Part shown: in pieces, positions 24,801-37,648 of the stretch | How positions within the stretch are numbered: the first letter of the stretch is position 1 | Layout: each line of letters begins with the position of its first letter | Origin: Osmia lignaria lignaria | Lineage: Eukaryota > Arthropoda > Insecta > Hymenoptera > Megachilidae | Direction: 5' to 3' | Length of the DNA: 64,000 nucleotides | Assembly: GCF_051020975.1 (NCBI RefSeq) | Contig: NC_135039.1 | Coordinates: 12,808,692 to 12,872,691, forward strand | Position numbers and translations under genes: made by a program | The notes under the pieces: model-generated | Told to the model about the DNA's origin: nothing | Seen by the model: the letters and a program-made list of their open reading frames with translations, nothing else | Database searches by the model: none

Positions 24801-27800
24801 TTTGAGTAGAGATTTGGCCCTTTCCATGCTGCTGAAAAACATGCACCTCTGTTCTTCTACTCTGACTACACTAGGCACCAGTGATTCACCATCCTACGCG
24901 TCCCTCACAACGGCAGTAGGTGAGGGCAGAACATGATCAGCATGCATTATTATTTTACTTACATGTAGACTGTCTGTAAAATTGCAAATATTATATTTGA
25001 TATTTTTATACAGATTGATTTTGCATGTATCAGTATACATTTCATTTACATGAATAAAGAAATAAGTATTAACATACGTACGTTAGATTTCATTTTTGAA
25101 GAGTGCAAACGTTCGCTTAGATGCACTCTGTTCTTTCTAGCAACTATTTGGCAAGGTATATTCTGAATGTTGTGTGCATTTTGTGAAGCTTCAATCATGT
25201 GAAATTATTTCTGATAAACGAATTGAAACATATTATATTTGTTTCAGTGTCAGGAGAACCAGAGGCAGTGGGGTCCGAGTCGGTATCTCATCCTACCTAT
25301 GTACAATATGTTGAGGGGGATGGCTCCACGTATATACCGACAAATGGTCAGATGTAAGTATAAAACTACTGTAATTAACTTATGATGTTAAGTTAAATAA
25401 ATTGTTATTTATAGGACATATCCTGTATATGCTGTGGGAGAAGCAGGTGCAATGTATACTCCTGCTTCGAGCCAGTATTACACACCAGCATCTACACCGG
25501 TGACATATGCACAGGTAATTTATAATAAATTTTATTTCCTTTCGAACACTCATTTTTTGTTGCATTATAATCAACAATTTTATATACATTTAGGTCACTG
25601 GTCAAGGTTCAAATTCTACAACTGGACAATTATTATCTCAGGGCAATGGCACGTATCTAATTCAACAAAGCGTCGTGGATGGAGATCCCACTACACATGC
25701 ATTAATATCCGCAGCTGCTGCGCGTGCTAGTCCACAAACAGAAAATGCGGTAAGATGGCAGTGCATGTGTAGACGTTAATTGCTTCAATTTTCTTTCTCA
25801 TTTTGTCAACTTGTTAGAAATTATTATATAAATACAGATTCTTCTATCTACAGGCATGGTAATCCTGCATGATTGTGAAAGGGTGAATGTTTTTATTTGA
25901 TGGTACAAATGTTATTGTTTCCTTGAGTAATTTAGATAACGTTTATTTTTTAACTAGTAAACATTAAATTGGGATTTGGATTGTTTGATAGGAATCTGTG
26001 GTTAGCGGGGGTGGAGGGGCATACTTGATCAGCGGTAATTCAGGGGGTGCTACTGTCACCGTGGAAGATGCTGCAGCAGCAGCAGCAAACATGACGCATG
26101 CCACTAGAGTTTCACAAGCCACAGTAAGCTGATACATAATCCTAATTTGTAGATTTTCTGGTACACTAATTTGTTACAGCATGTTTGTGATTAATTGCTG
26201 ATGTTTTAATGAATGCTTTTGTACGAGTTTCAAAGTTTTCTGTTCGACAATAACACAGACAATATAAATGTTATTATTTAAAAATTGTGAATGTTGCAAG
26301 TAACTAGCCTCTTAAGATGTTTACTATTGTATTTAATATATAATTTACAAAGTTGATAATAATTTTTATTGTATAATTAGGTTCATTGGTTGCTCGAAAA
26401 TTACGAAACAGCGGACGGTGTTTCTCTTCCAAGATCAACTCTTTACAATCACTATTTGCGTCATTGTTCTGAAAATAAATTAGATCCTGTAAATGCTGCG
26501 AGTTTTGGAAAACTAATACGTTCTGTCTTTTTGGGTTTGAGAACTAGACGATTAGGCACAAGGTAAATGTTTCTATTAATTTTTTTATATTTAATATTAT
26601 ATATTGTACATTAACTCTTTGGAGTTGTACGACTTGTTACAGAGGAAATTCAAAGTATCATTACTATGGAATTCGGGTAAAGCCTAGTTCTCCTTTGGTG
26701 ATGTTGAACGAAGATGGAACGCCTCGTCAGCAACAAAATGCAAATTCACAGACGAAACGATTCAAATTTGTGAATCAAAAGCAGGACGCTACGTATGAGA
26801 ATAACACGCATTCGAATACGAATATTTCGTCGAATACTTCACCGCCACAGTATCACCAGTATCTTGGAGAAGCGAGCGGTGCCATTCCAGAATTTCCCGA
26901 AATAATAGTAGGGCATGGTTCGTCTCTTCCAGAGGACTGTACGTTAGAAGACATCGATACTTTTCGTAGTATATACAGGGAACACTGCGAAGCCTTTTTA
27001 GATGCTGTACTCAACTTTGAATTTGCTACTGTAGAAAGCCTTTGGAGAGAATTTTGGCGCAGTCAAGACAATAATAACGGTGACGAATGCGAGGAAGAAA
27101 AGTACTTATCAAAGTAAGCCTCGATTCACCTACAATTTTATATTCTATATATTGCAAGATAATATTAACAATCTCTTATATTTAGGACTAAGCTATATCA
27201 AATATGTAAATGTTCTGAAGTTCAAGATTTCATTAGAAAGGTTGATTATACGTTTTATCAAAATCTGGTTGAAGTATTAATGCCTAATGTACTACGACCT
27301 ATTCCAAGTAAGTTATTCTTTTTAATTTCTTATGAAATTTCTTAACATTGTACTAATTAATGTACGATACGTTAGGTTCGTTAACACAGTCAATTAGAAA
27401 TTTTGCAAAAGGATTAGAATCATGGCTGACATCAGCAATGGCCGATTGTCCAGAAGAAATGACCCAGATAAAGGTATTATTGAGATAGTATAAATTTTAC
27501 TTCTTCAAGGTATTATTTTAATAACAAAACTTTATTTTAGTTGACTGCTGTATCTGCATTTGCTCAGACACTAAGGCGTTATACATCGTTGAATCACCTT
27601 GCTCAAGCTGCACGTGCAGTGCTTCAAAATTCTAGTCAAATAAATCAAATGTTAGCCGACTTAAATCGCGTTGATTTTCACAATGTACAAGAACAGGTAT
27701 TGCATTAACGAAATTATATTTTCATGTTATATCCTTTCTGATTTTACAAAATATATATCCTTTATAGGCTTCATGGGTATGCCAATGCGATTATGCAATG

Positions 27801-28433
27801 GTACAACGTTTAGAAGCAGATTTTAAAGTGACACTGCAACAACAGAATTCGTTGGAAGATTGGGCAATCTGGTTGAAGAGCGTCGTAACGCAAGTTCTAA
27901 AACCTTTCGAAGAGAAACCAACATTTGCTAAAGCTGCACGTCAATTTTTGCTCAAGTGGTCATTTTACAGGTATTTATAGCAATTTTATATAAAATATTT
28001 GATTATTAGTTTATTATCTTTTATATATCATTTATTCGACAGTTCCATGGTTATTCGCGACCTGACTTTAAGAAGCGCAGCTAGTTTTGGATCTTTTCAT
28101 CTTATTCGATTATTGTACGATGAATACATGTTTTACTTGATAGAACATCAGGTAGCAGTTGCTACAGGAACAACCCCGATAGCTGTGATGGGAGATGTGC
28201 GTAATTTTTATCAAATATTGTAGAATATTTATTCTACATTTATTTATTCCAGTGTTTTCTTCCAGAAAAGTCAAACTTGCTCTTTAGTTAGCGCGTTTGG
28301 TGCAACTTCTAACGGAGGTGAGGTTGCTTTTCGTGATTGTCAATGTTTCATGTGAAACTTGTTAGTTAGAAATTGTCCTTTCTTTTCAGATACATCTAAT
28401 ACATGTCAACCAAAGCGTATGAAATTGAGCTAA
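21885..28433 (+). CDS. Rfx: RFX family transcription factor (RFX1/2/3 type)
   Basis: Seventeen coding exons: 21885-21894, 23832-24145, 24400-24580, 24875-24919, 25248-25353, 25415-25514, 25594-25749, 25992-26123, 26381-26562, 26643-27113, 27186-27307, 27376-27473, 27541-27696, 27768-27970, 28043-28196, 28266-28317 and 28390-28433, about 841 aa. The N-terminal third is Gly/Ser/Thr/Gln/Val-rich, activation-domain-like. The DNA-binding winged helix starts near residue 349 (VHWLLENYETADGVSLPRST) and continues through FGKLIRSVFLGLRTRRLGTR and GNSKYHYYGIRVKP. The conserved extended dimerisation region follows (DYTFYQNLVEVLMPNVLRP, WVCQCDYAMVQRLEADF, SMVIRDLTLRSAASFGSFHL). The family binds X-box motifs and drives ciliary genes, mostly in sensory neurons in insects. 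The start is chosen in the 10-nt coding part of exon 1, because its phase matches the upstream-open frame in exon 2. A shorter start at 23909 is possible. Confidence 0.92.
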
Positions 28434-31400
28434 CTGCGTGCCTACGTCCTTTAGTTTGGAAGTGAGCCAGTAGCACCTGATAACGAAACGTTAGCACAAG
28501 AGCATGCAGGCCTATTAACACACTAGTCCCATAAATTATAATTTTATATAAGATAAAATCTTATTGTACTATGACTTAACAAAGAAGATTTTTGCATAAC
28601 ACCCAGGATGTATACAATCTAAGTAAGTTTGTGTGATATAATATGTAGGAACATGTACTGCAATCTTGTTTCATACAAAACATATGATTCAAGTATAAGG
28701 TATCGCTGGCACGATGTTTAGTACGTTAATGTATTGTCTAGTCGAAACATCTTTCAAATATGTATGGGACCATGAATTTGTCATGCCCTTATAGTATTCA
28801 GTATTAAAAGTTTGCTCGACTGAATTTTTTTTCTCATGTTCAGATAATTCAAATCCATTGTTTTAATAGAGAAAATGAATTACAAAATTGATTAATAAAT
28901 TCTTGTGAACGTCTATTAATTTTAATAGGATGTTAAAGAAAAATAAAGTCGAGCAAACTTAAAATAATAGACATTTTGTGCAAAAGAAAACAGTCGAAAA
29001 TTGAACAGTTTTGATAGGGAAAATTATTATTCCCAAATTTGTATCGACGAATTCTATTTTGCACAAATACTTGAATAACATTTTACCAAATCCGCCCGTC
29101 GACGGTATTGTCAAAAAAATAATAACTATTCCTACCGGAACAGATGCAAATTAGATTACTATAATTATATAATCGTACAAGTTTTAAATACTACTCCCAA
29201 CATTCATATTTTTTAACACGATTTATTAATTATACATCGAGCTATGTAAAAGTTTTGTTGTAAACCATCTGTTACACTTAACATATATATTCTTTCAGTA
29301 TTTTTAAACGAATAGTACAAAACAGCGGTGAAGAAAAACTATGAACGAAATGATATAATAATGTAGTCGTTTTAATTTACTGATAGAATATACATCATGG
29401 TTCTTACATTCAATGTACATATGCAAATGGTGTGACAGATAAAAATGCACAGTTGTTGAAGTTTAATGAAAAAAAAGAAAAGAAAAAAATTTCAAACTGT
29501 AAGAATAGAAGTTGAGTGTCTTCAAACATATTTCGCATTTAATTTAAATATATTTTACTATAAAGATCTATTAGTAATATGATTTATAATTGGAGACACT
29601 CGAATAATTCTTCTGTACATAATATTAAATCTAAGTGTGCATTGTGAATTTCACGTTATACATGCATATATATATATATATTTTTTTTTTTGTTATGTAT
29701 ATATTAATTGACAAACGTATGTTCAAAATGTGTGAACTGTTTCAGACGTCGAAAACATACGCGTTATTTTTTGTTCGTATACTTGTGTTTAAATTCTATT
29801 GTGTTCATGAAGTATTTAATAATCTATTATTTTAATTTTATAGTCATTTTCTAAATGTCGTAAATTGCACTGGACTGTTTGGATCAATGCAAACGAGAAT
29901 GAATATATAGTGATTATTTATAGTATAATACCAAAAGACTTACATTACGTTAATTTCTTTTTTCTGTAAATACTTTAACATATATGTTTAAAAAAGTGAA
30001 TACGATCTGTTGCACACTAGGTTTATTAAAACTTTACGTCTATTCCACGTGATTGTCATACAGCATTGCATTCTGTTTTTATAAAAATTTGAAGCTTCTA
30101 AATTTGTCATACTATACGTTTGATTCATGTGCTTGATAACACGAATGAACATACACATATTATCATATCCTTCTAAACAAGTACAAAATTTCATTTACAA
30201 TATTACTTCAAATATTTTTCCATTCGTTATGGCTATTATTTAATAACAAAATGCTTGTTCGTTTTTTTCATAGAAAGTTCAATTAAAAAACTTGCATTTA
30301 TGTAAAATCATGTTAACGTGATGTTTTATGTTTTGAAAAATGTAATGTATACATACATAACATATACATATATATATATATAGTTAGTGCTGACATTAAC
30401 GATAATTACCATTAAATATTTTATGAAATGAATATATCAAAAAATTATCGTTCAGAATTGTTAAGTATTGCGTGTGAGTTCATTCAAGTACAGAATTAAT
30501 GTTGCCAGTGTATTTTTGATTGTAAAGCACCGCTGTGTAAACCATCTGCTAAGCTTTGTGAATGCACACTACGTAATTTAGGAGAAATTGAAGTTTAATA
30601 CGTAAGAGTATAGAAATTATCCGATCATATGAGAAAATTTCAAGCCTGAATGTATCTCACAATGCAACAAAAAAGCAAAAGAAAAAAAAAAAGATGAGTA
30701 AATGTCTCAACCCATTGTAAGATGCCACTCCTATTCAACACTGAATTGGAAGATGCAAATTCCTATGAACAAACTAAATGTTTGGTAAAACTTGGTGCCT
30801 TTTATTTCATACAAGAAAGAAACGAACATTTTTTTACTGTACCTTGATTATACAAAGAATCGAGGCCAAACGACCAAAATGAATTAAACAAATAGTTATA
30901 CTCTTCCTTTAGGGCTTCTTCATAAAGCTATTTTAATTTTTATAACGTGTTTTACTTCAAGAAGCTAGTAAGTTTCTTTAGAGTCGAAAACAGAAGCAGA
31001 TTAAACGAAATTTTGAGAGAAAAATGTATGTGCTATATATACTTTGTAAAAATATCACATTCAGATCATATTGCTTCTTTTCTATGTATACAAGTGATTC
31101 TGTACATGAAAATTTCTTCCAAAGTAAAATTCACATTGCTAATGATCATATTAAAGGGTACTAAATGCTGATCAAGATTTATTACATTGCGATATTCGCA
31201 AGTAGTTTTAACAAAAGATAGGATATACGTTTATTTATTATATAAAACTATTATATACTAGTCAAATTTCATAGATTTAAGTCGAGAAACAGGGATTGAG
31301 TATCAGACAGTACGTTGACTAGTGGTTGCGCATGTAATTATTTGTGCATGTGGAAAGGATAGAATATTTCTATAACTATAATGAGCTTATACGTGTAAAA

Positions 31401-32150
31401 ACTATTGATACCTATGTGTACTTAGTGTAAGAATGGCTTTTTAAGAATTTTCATTTTCTTTTCTTGTGAATGAAAACTCGTGCAATGTTTGCAAGTACAG
31501 TTGAATATAGAAATGTGTACCGATATAACTTATTATCAGAACAAAATACTTGAGAATCAAAATGAAACAGAGTTGTCCTATTATTATAAAAATGTAACGT
31601 TGGTATACAATTCTATGTTCATTCACACTTGTTTGTACTTTGTACTTTTAGGTAGGATTGCTGTTTGTAAGTTTCACATAATTATGGCAAGGTGCAAGTA
31701 ATTGTAGTCTTGTTGATGATAAAAGATCAAACTTACCATGGTTTCCTATGTTGCGAAAGAAGACGGCCTTAAAATATTTCCAATTGTAAGACAGAAAAAA
31801 AGATTTACTATGTTGTTAAGGGTGGACACTGATAATGAACGAAAAGAAAAAAAATTAAGAGATACTCTTTAAGGAGGAAAAGTAAAAGTATCATCGTTTT
31901 CCTTGTATCTTAAAGAAAATATTTTGATACCTCCAGATTTGCACAAATCGAGTGTCATTCATTACTGCTTAAATAAGATTATTTTTACTGAATGCAGCTC
32001 AAATCGAAAACAACTTATATAAATTATTATGTGAGGCATAAAAAGCTCTAAAAATTGTGTGAATGTACGGATTACAAAAAAAAATAATAAATATATGTTT
32101 AAAACTTGTGAAACTGTACTTATTATTTAATCATACATGGAGTATATAGA
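28434..32150 (+). other. Rfx 3' UTR and following non-coding DNA
   Basis: About 3.7 kb of AT-rich sequence with no supportable gene. AATAAA poly(A)-type signals occur at 28942-28947 and at 32086-32091. The first would give a 0.5-kb 3' UTR, the second a very long one. Short ORFs here are AT-rich and lack any family signal. TA dinucleotide runs occur at about 29665 and 30370. Confidence 0.45.
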
Positions 32151-32817
32151 TTTTCAACTATTTTTCAAATTTCAAATTTCCCGCCACACAGTACTGTCGA
32201 CCCCGTAGACGGAGTGGGACGCCATTACAATGGAGAAACCGGAAGTCTACAACTAAGTTGCATTGAACTTGTCGCAATGAAGTTGGCTACAAATTCACTG
32301 TGATAAGTTCAATGCAACACAGTGTCCGGATGCGGCGCGTAAAGTTTTGCGAGTTTCTCATAAAAATTTGGAAAATAACGTATAATTATCACGGTTTTAT
32401 GTTTATTTGTCTTTCGAAAACGCGTATGAGTGTGGAATATCGTAGATTTTAGTGAAAAGTGCAACAATTTCAACATAATTACACCATCAACGCAGTAGTT
32501 CTAGTAAGTGTAATTTTCTGTCAACATCCATCCTAAACATTAAATGATACAATCATAACGCAATTCTAATTTATATTGTACATTAAATTTGAAAAATACA
32601 ATCGTAATGACGAAAATAATAACTCGTCGGTGCCATTGCTTAAATATATTACTTTATTCGAATCCGTTGGAATCCGGAAGTAGAGGGTGCCCTCTGTCGG
32701 CCATTTTCTTTTCATTCCGATTTCAACAGTTTAAATTCCGGTGTTTCGAACTCGTTGTATCTAAATTATAAAATTAATTGCTGTATTATTTGTATTATAA
32801 TAATGTGCAACTTGTAG

Positions 32818-32868
32818 GTGACAAATATCCAGCCGTACATTTCAACCAACCAAAGTATCAACGAATCG
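32818..32868 (+). other. Probable 5' UTR exon upstream of TRABD
   Basis: A 51-bp segment bounded by a good acceptor (ACTTGTAG) and donor (GAATCG|GTGAGT). The TRABD coding exon is itself preceded by an acceptor ending at 33911 (TTTTTCATTGCTAG), so an upstream exon is required. It is an inference from splice signals only. Confidence 0.4.
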
Positions 32869-33917
32869 GTGAGTGAATAATATTCATTAGTATTAGTAAC
32901 GCGTGGCGTTTAATATTTTTGCTCGGAAGTGCATGAAAATATTATTCAAATAAATTTTTGGAAACTTAAACGACAATATAAAAACTGCTTATTATTTTTA
33001 AGATAATTGAATTTATCCGATTTTTTATTTTCTATAACAAAGATTCTAATTAGAACTTTTCAATTTAAGTTCACAAGTACTTTATATAAACAAAGAAAAA
33101 TTAAAGATTTTTTTTTTATTTTTATACTTGACACTAATGTAGATGTAAAATACATCCGAATATGCGATATTTTGTAATGAATTTACTTAATTTGTTTGAT
33201 AATGGCAAATAATTACAAATTGATAATAATCGATAATCCTTGCACTGATAACCTGTCCCTGGTGAATGGTACAGATGGTGTGCTGCTGTTTGTGACATAA
33301 GTCCTATTTAGTTTATGAATAAGAAAAATTAGGCAAAACTCGATTTGTCCTTGATGGGTTTATTAAATTTGTTATTTTAACGAGTGGAAAATACGATAGA
33401 TCGTTTTTTCTCTGTATTTTAGTGTGAATATCTAGTTTTTATACACGTCATTGACAGGTAATGAAAGGATGCTGGTGTTGTAATCAGTCATTTTCTTCTA
33501 CAATTTTCACTTATAAGTCGAAAAATGTTGTGTTTAGATTATTGTTCTTCGTTACATACTTTCAAATATATTCGAAGGGATGTTGGTTTGATTTGGTTCA
33601 TAGAATTAGGCAATTATTGAGACCATATTGTTACTTTCGGAGGTTAGGAAAGCATTGCATCATTCATAAAGAGTTCAGCAAATGTTTTGAAATATTTTGA
33701 TATTAAAGATTCTATTTGTTGTTATTCAATGATAGACGTCTTCATATTTATGCACTAAATATATTTTAAAACCGATTTGGAAGAAACGAAGAACAATTTA
33801 TTGTTTATTTTAACAAATTACCATACAAGATAGAAGATCATTGAACACTGAAGTAATCCATAGGATCAATATGGATGAGAATATAATGCAAAGCGTATTT
33901 TTCATTGCTAGATTAAA

Positions 33918-35954
33918 ATGACATCAAAGGATGCAAACTCTGGCGAGAACATAAATGCTGAAACCGATAAACACTATTGTGTAATTCATAAAAAAGATGT
34001 TAATGATCAAAAGTATTCGCATGCCCAAAAGGAGAGCGAAAAATTAATTTTCAACGAATTACAAATAGATGTAGAACAGAATAGTAATTCGGAAAATGAA
34101 TCTCAGAATGAGACATCTACAATGGATAAACAGGAGGAACAATCTACAGGTGATAATAAGAAACTAATTGAATTACTATGATCAAAGAAGCTAAAAATAT
34201 ACTTGCTGTGCTATTATCCTCTATAGTTGATTTGTATTTTTGATTGGAAGTACATTAGGAGTTGCTAGAAATTTGGCCTTAGTTGAAAAGTGCTTTAAAA
34301 CAGTTAGTGTTTTAAGGCTTCTATAGAGAAAGAAAGAATCACTGTGTTTTCTCTCTTTCTATCTCACTAATATGATAATAAAATCAATGTAAAGCCATTC
34401 ACTGAATTATAGGGTAAGCTTAATACAGTAGTATTTTGGTGCTTTCAATATGTCAGTACAAAACAGAAATAGAAGAAAATTTCGAAAACATCAAGGTATA
34501 TTATTATCATCATTCACAGAGTAGCTTCAATATTTCTTCCAAAAAATTGTTTCTTTGCATCTAGTATTCAAAATGTGTTCAGTATCAGGTCGTACGTTTA
34601 AATGAAAGTTTTCTTCCACTTTAGAAGTTGTTGGGTATCAATTAAAATTTGATGCTCATAATCAGAATAATAAAACTAGCAATGAAAGTGATGCACCAAG
34701 CCAAAATGAATACGACGAAAGTATAGATGAAAGATTACCAGAAACTGTAACATTACTCACCACACCAGATGGAGGAAAACTGTATTTAGTAGGAACGGCA
34801 CATTTTAGTGTTCAAAGCCAAAATGATGTGGCAATGGTAAATAAGATGTATCCTTTCTTAGAATTGAAGTAATATAGTTTAGGAAAGGAATTAACGGTAT
34901 CTTCTTAAAATTAAAGATAATCCGGGCTGTACAGCCTCATATAGTGGTAGTTGAATTGTGTAAAGCCAGAATTGACTTTTTAAATATTGCTGAAGAGGTT
35001 CTATACCGTAACGCTACGGATTTAAGTTTAAGTAAGTTCCTCCATTAGCATATTTAAACAAATTTCATACTGGCAACTCACATCTTTTGTTTTGTAGAAA
35101 GTTTAACTGATATGTTAAAGGAATTTGGGCTTTACGGCTTTTTACATTTCATATTGCATAGAATGGTAACTCATGTTGTCAAAGAACTTGGAATGCCACC
35201 CGGTGGCGAATTTCGTACAGCATTTGAAGAGGTAAACCAGGCTACATAGATTAGTCAGCATTTAAACAAAAATTTCAAACGATTATATTTCTTCAGGCCA
35301 AAAAGGTACCAAATTGTATAATTCAGTTAGCTGATCGGTCAATCAGTATAACAGTTCAACGTGCTGTAAGAGCACTGTCTTGGTGGGAAATAATCAAACT
35401 CTTATGGCTAGTGAGACACTTAGATTCTCATATCAACGAACAAGATGTCGAACGCTATAAACGAAAGCGTGTGATAGAGGAGATGATAACCAAGTTGAAA
35501 GAGGAATATCCAGCAATTGAGCAAACGTTTGTCAAAGAAAGGGACATATATCTGACTTATCATTTGCAAGCAGCTACTATGATCAAATATACCCCGGAGG
35601 GATTAAAGCCAGCAAGAATCGTAGGAGTTGTTGGAATAGGGCATGTCAATGGAATCGTAGAAAACTGGGGAAAAGTGAAATCCTCTGACATATGGCCTAT
35701 CATGCGGTAGTTACACTTAATACAAGTTTCTTTATACATCAAACTTGACGTGTACCAAAGCATCTTCCATTTATTTTTCTAGAGTGCCTCCTCAATCGTT
35801 ATCCAGCAGAATATTGAAATTTACTTTTAAAGCTTCCTTAATCGGTGTTGCAGTATATGTGGGATATAAAATTATACCATTGCCATATGGTAGTGCCCTA
35901 CAATCTATCAGATCTTCTATTGAGGGATTGTTTAAGGTCAGTGACAGAACGTAG
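33918..35954 (+). CDS. TRABD: TraB domain-containing protein
   Basis: Six coding exons: 33918-34149, 34625-34836, 34917-35031, 35098-35231, 35297-35706 and 35783-35954, giving 424 aa. The first exon encodes an acidic, low-complexity leader, and the TraB domain follows. The family's paired GxxH motifs are visible as GTAH (in YLVGTAHFS) and GIGH (in VVGIGHVNG). Between them lie IVVVELCKAR, CIIQLADRSISITVQRA and a LSWWEIIKLLWLV helix. The C terminus ends in a membrane-like helix (SLIGVAVYVGYKIIPL). TraB/TIKI-superfamily proteins share a putative metalloprotease fold. TRABD-type members sit on mitochondrial or ER membranes, and their activity is not well defined. The next gene on the same strand begins only 136 bp after the stop. 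Confidence 0.92.
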
Positions 35955-36090
35955 AATATCTGGAAGATTATCTAAGAAACTTTTAGTGAAACTTTTATCG
36001 AAAAGAAGAAGAGGAAAAGAAAAGTTTCTTTAAAGATTCTATCAAATTCTTCATTTTTATTATTTGATATACAAAGTTGTGGTAAGAAGC

Positions 36091-36846
36091 ATGGAGGCAA
36101 GTGCTTGTCCCGACGACTACGAGCACCCGATACCTGGTGTTATGTACATAGTAAATAATATACCAGGTCCTGGAATAGATATAGAAGATTTTGAATCGGA
36201 ATACTCTGTAGGTTGTTCGTGTACGATCCAGTGCACCGATTGTTCGTGTACACGTGGCTTTCCTAATTATATCAATGGTCGTATAATAGATGAGAAATTA
36301 TCAGGTCCTATACTCGAATGTAATTCTTGCTGCACCTGCGGCCAAGATTGCGGGAATAGACTGGTGCAGAACGGTCCATTGAATAGTTTAAAGGTACTCG
36401 AAGCTAGTAACAAAGGTCTTGGTCTTTTCACTGCTAAGTTGATTAAAAGAGGCCAATTTATTTGCGAATACGCTGGTGAAGTGATCGGTATCGACGAAGC
36501 TCGCCATCGGTTCGAGGCGAATAAAAATAGTATGAATTATGTTCTGGTGGTCTCTGAACACATTGGAGATCAAAATATCGTAACGTGTATAGATCCTAAG
36601 TATTTCGGTAACATTGGACGTTACGCTAATCACAGTTGCGAACCAAATACGAATATCGTACCTATAAGAATAGAAGGAACGACACCTCGTTTATGTTTAT
36701 TCGCCTGTAGAGATATCGAAGCCGGGGATGAGATAACATTTAGCTATGCTGACGGAATTGCCAATTCCGTCCGTAATTTTAGTGAAACGCGCTGCCTTTG
36801 CGGTTCCAGCAACTGTGTTGGCTACCTGCCTCATAATTCTATTTAA
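36091..36846 (+). CDS. SET-only histone-lysine N-methyltransferase, SETMAR type
   Basis: A single exon of 251 aa. The ATG at 36091 is the first true ATG of the frame. A pre-SET zinc-binding region comes first (CSCTIQCTDCSCTRGF and CNSCCTCGQDCGNR). The SET core follows with KGLGLFTAKLIKRGQFICEY, the NIGRYANHSCEPN motif that binds S-adenosylmethionine, and AGDEITFSYAD. The post-SET CLCGSSNC completes the zinc cluster. The arrangement and the GNRLVQNGPL segment match the SET half of SETMAR, whose primate form is fused to a mariner transposase. Here no transposase follows, as expected for the unfused ancestral form. The likely reaction is histone H3 lysine methylation. The substrate residue cannot be read from sequence. 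All catalytic elements look intact, so it is probably functional although intronless. Confidence 0.9.
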   Translation: MEASACPDDYEHPIPGVMYIVNNIPGPGIDIEDFESEYSVGCSCTIQCTDCSCTRGFPNYINGRIIDEKLSGPILECNSCCTCGQDCGNRLVQNGPLNSLKVLEASNKGLGLFTAKLIKRGQFICEYAGEVIGIDEARHRFEANKNSMNYVLVVSEHIGDQNIVTCIDPKYFGNIGRYANHSCEPNTNIVPIRIEGTTPRLCLFACRDIEAGDEITFSYADGIANSVRNFSETRCLCGSSNCVGYLPHNSI

Positions 36847-37648
36847 AAGTATTTAAGATTTGGTACATCACATGTTCCATTAAGTTAAGAATTTTTCAAA
36901 GTGTTCCTGTAATTTTCATCGATCGACCTGGAGTAATTTATAATTCTTTAAGAATTGTGCTTACTTATAATGACGAGTAAGCGTACGCGTAATTGTGAAA
37001 TTTTTAGAGAAATAAAAATCTTCTATACACTATTGTAAGAAATGCAGGGTAAAACGTTATCGAGATCAGAAGATATATCAAATGCTCTGTAACTGATGTA
37101 ATTCCATAATAATACAACATTATTGAAAGGATCGATTTAATATCTAATGTTATATACATATTAAACATTTTTGTAACAGGTGGTAATATGTTAATTACAT
37201 ACTGTATGATGATGCAATATATACATATTCGGTCATGATTCAATATGGAGTATGTATAATCTATTTATTATCATTTGAAATGTTGAAATTTTTAAATAGC
37301 AATTGAAAAATATATTTGTTTTTAATATAAATTATTTTGGAAGTTTCTCTGTCTATCTTATCATTCCCGGCAGTATATTATATTTCTTTATACTATTTAG
37401 AAGACAATTCAGTTCGATGTACTTTGCATTTAAAGAAATCTGATTAATTCTTATCCTGATGAAGCAATAAATTTCTTAGTTACACCTTCAGAGAAATGGA
37501 AATAATTTGAAAAATATTTTTATTTTCATCATTGCCATTTTTGATAACTTTTGTTTTATAAATAAAAACGTAACGTGTAACTTACAAAACCAGCATGTAA
37601 TTACGAAACTAACGTTTCTTCATTCTATTTAATTTTTTGCTAATCTTC
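36847..37648. other. Convergent 3' UTR space of the SET gene and HCCS
   Basis: About 0.8 kb of AT-rich non-coding sequence. No repeat or RNA gene recognised. Confidence 0.6.

Noticed and set aside
33461..33700. 79-aa plus ORF before TRABD
   Set aside because: It lies in the 5' UTR intron region, has no homology cues, and the TRABD first coding exon has its own acceptor and ATG.
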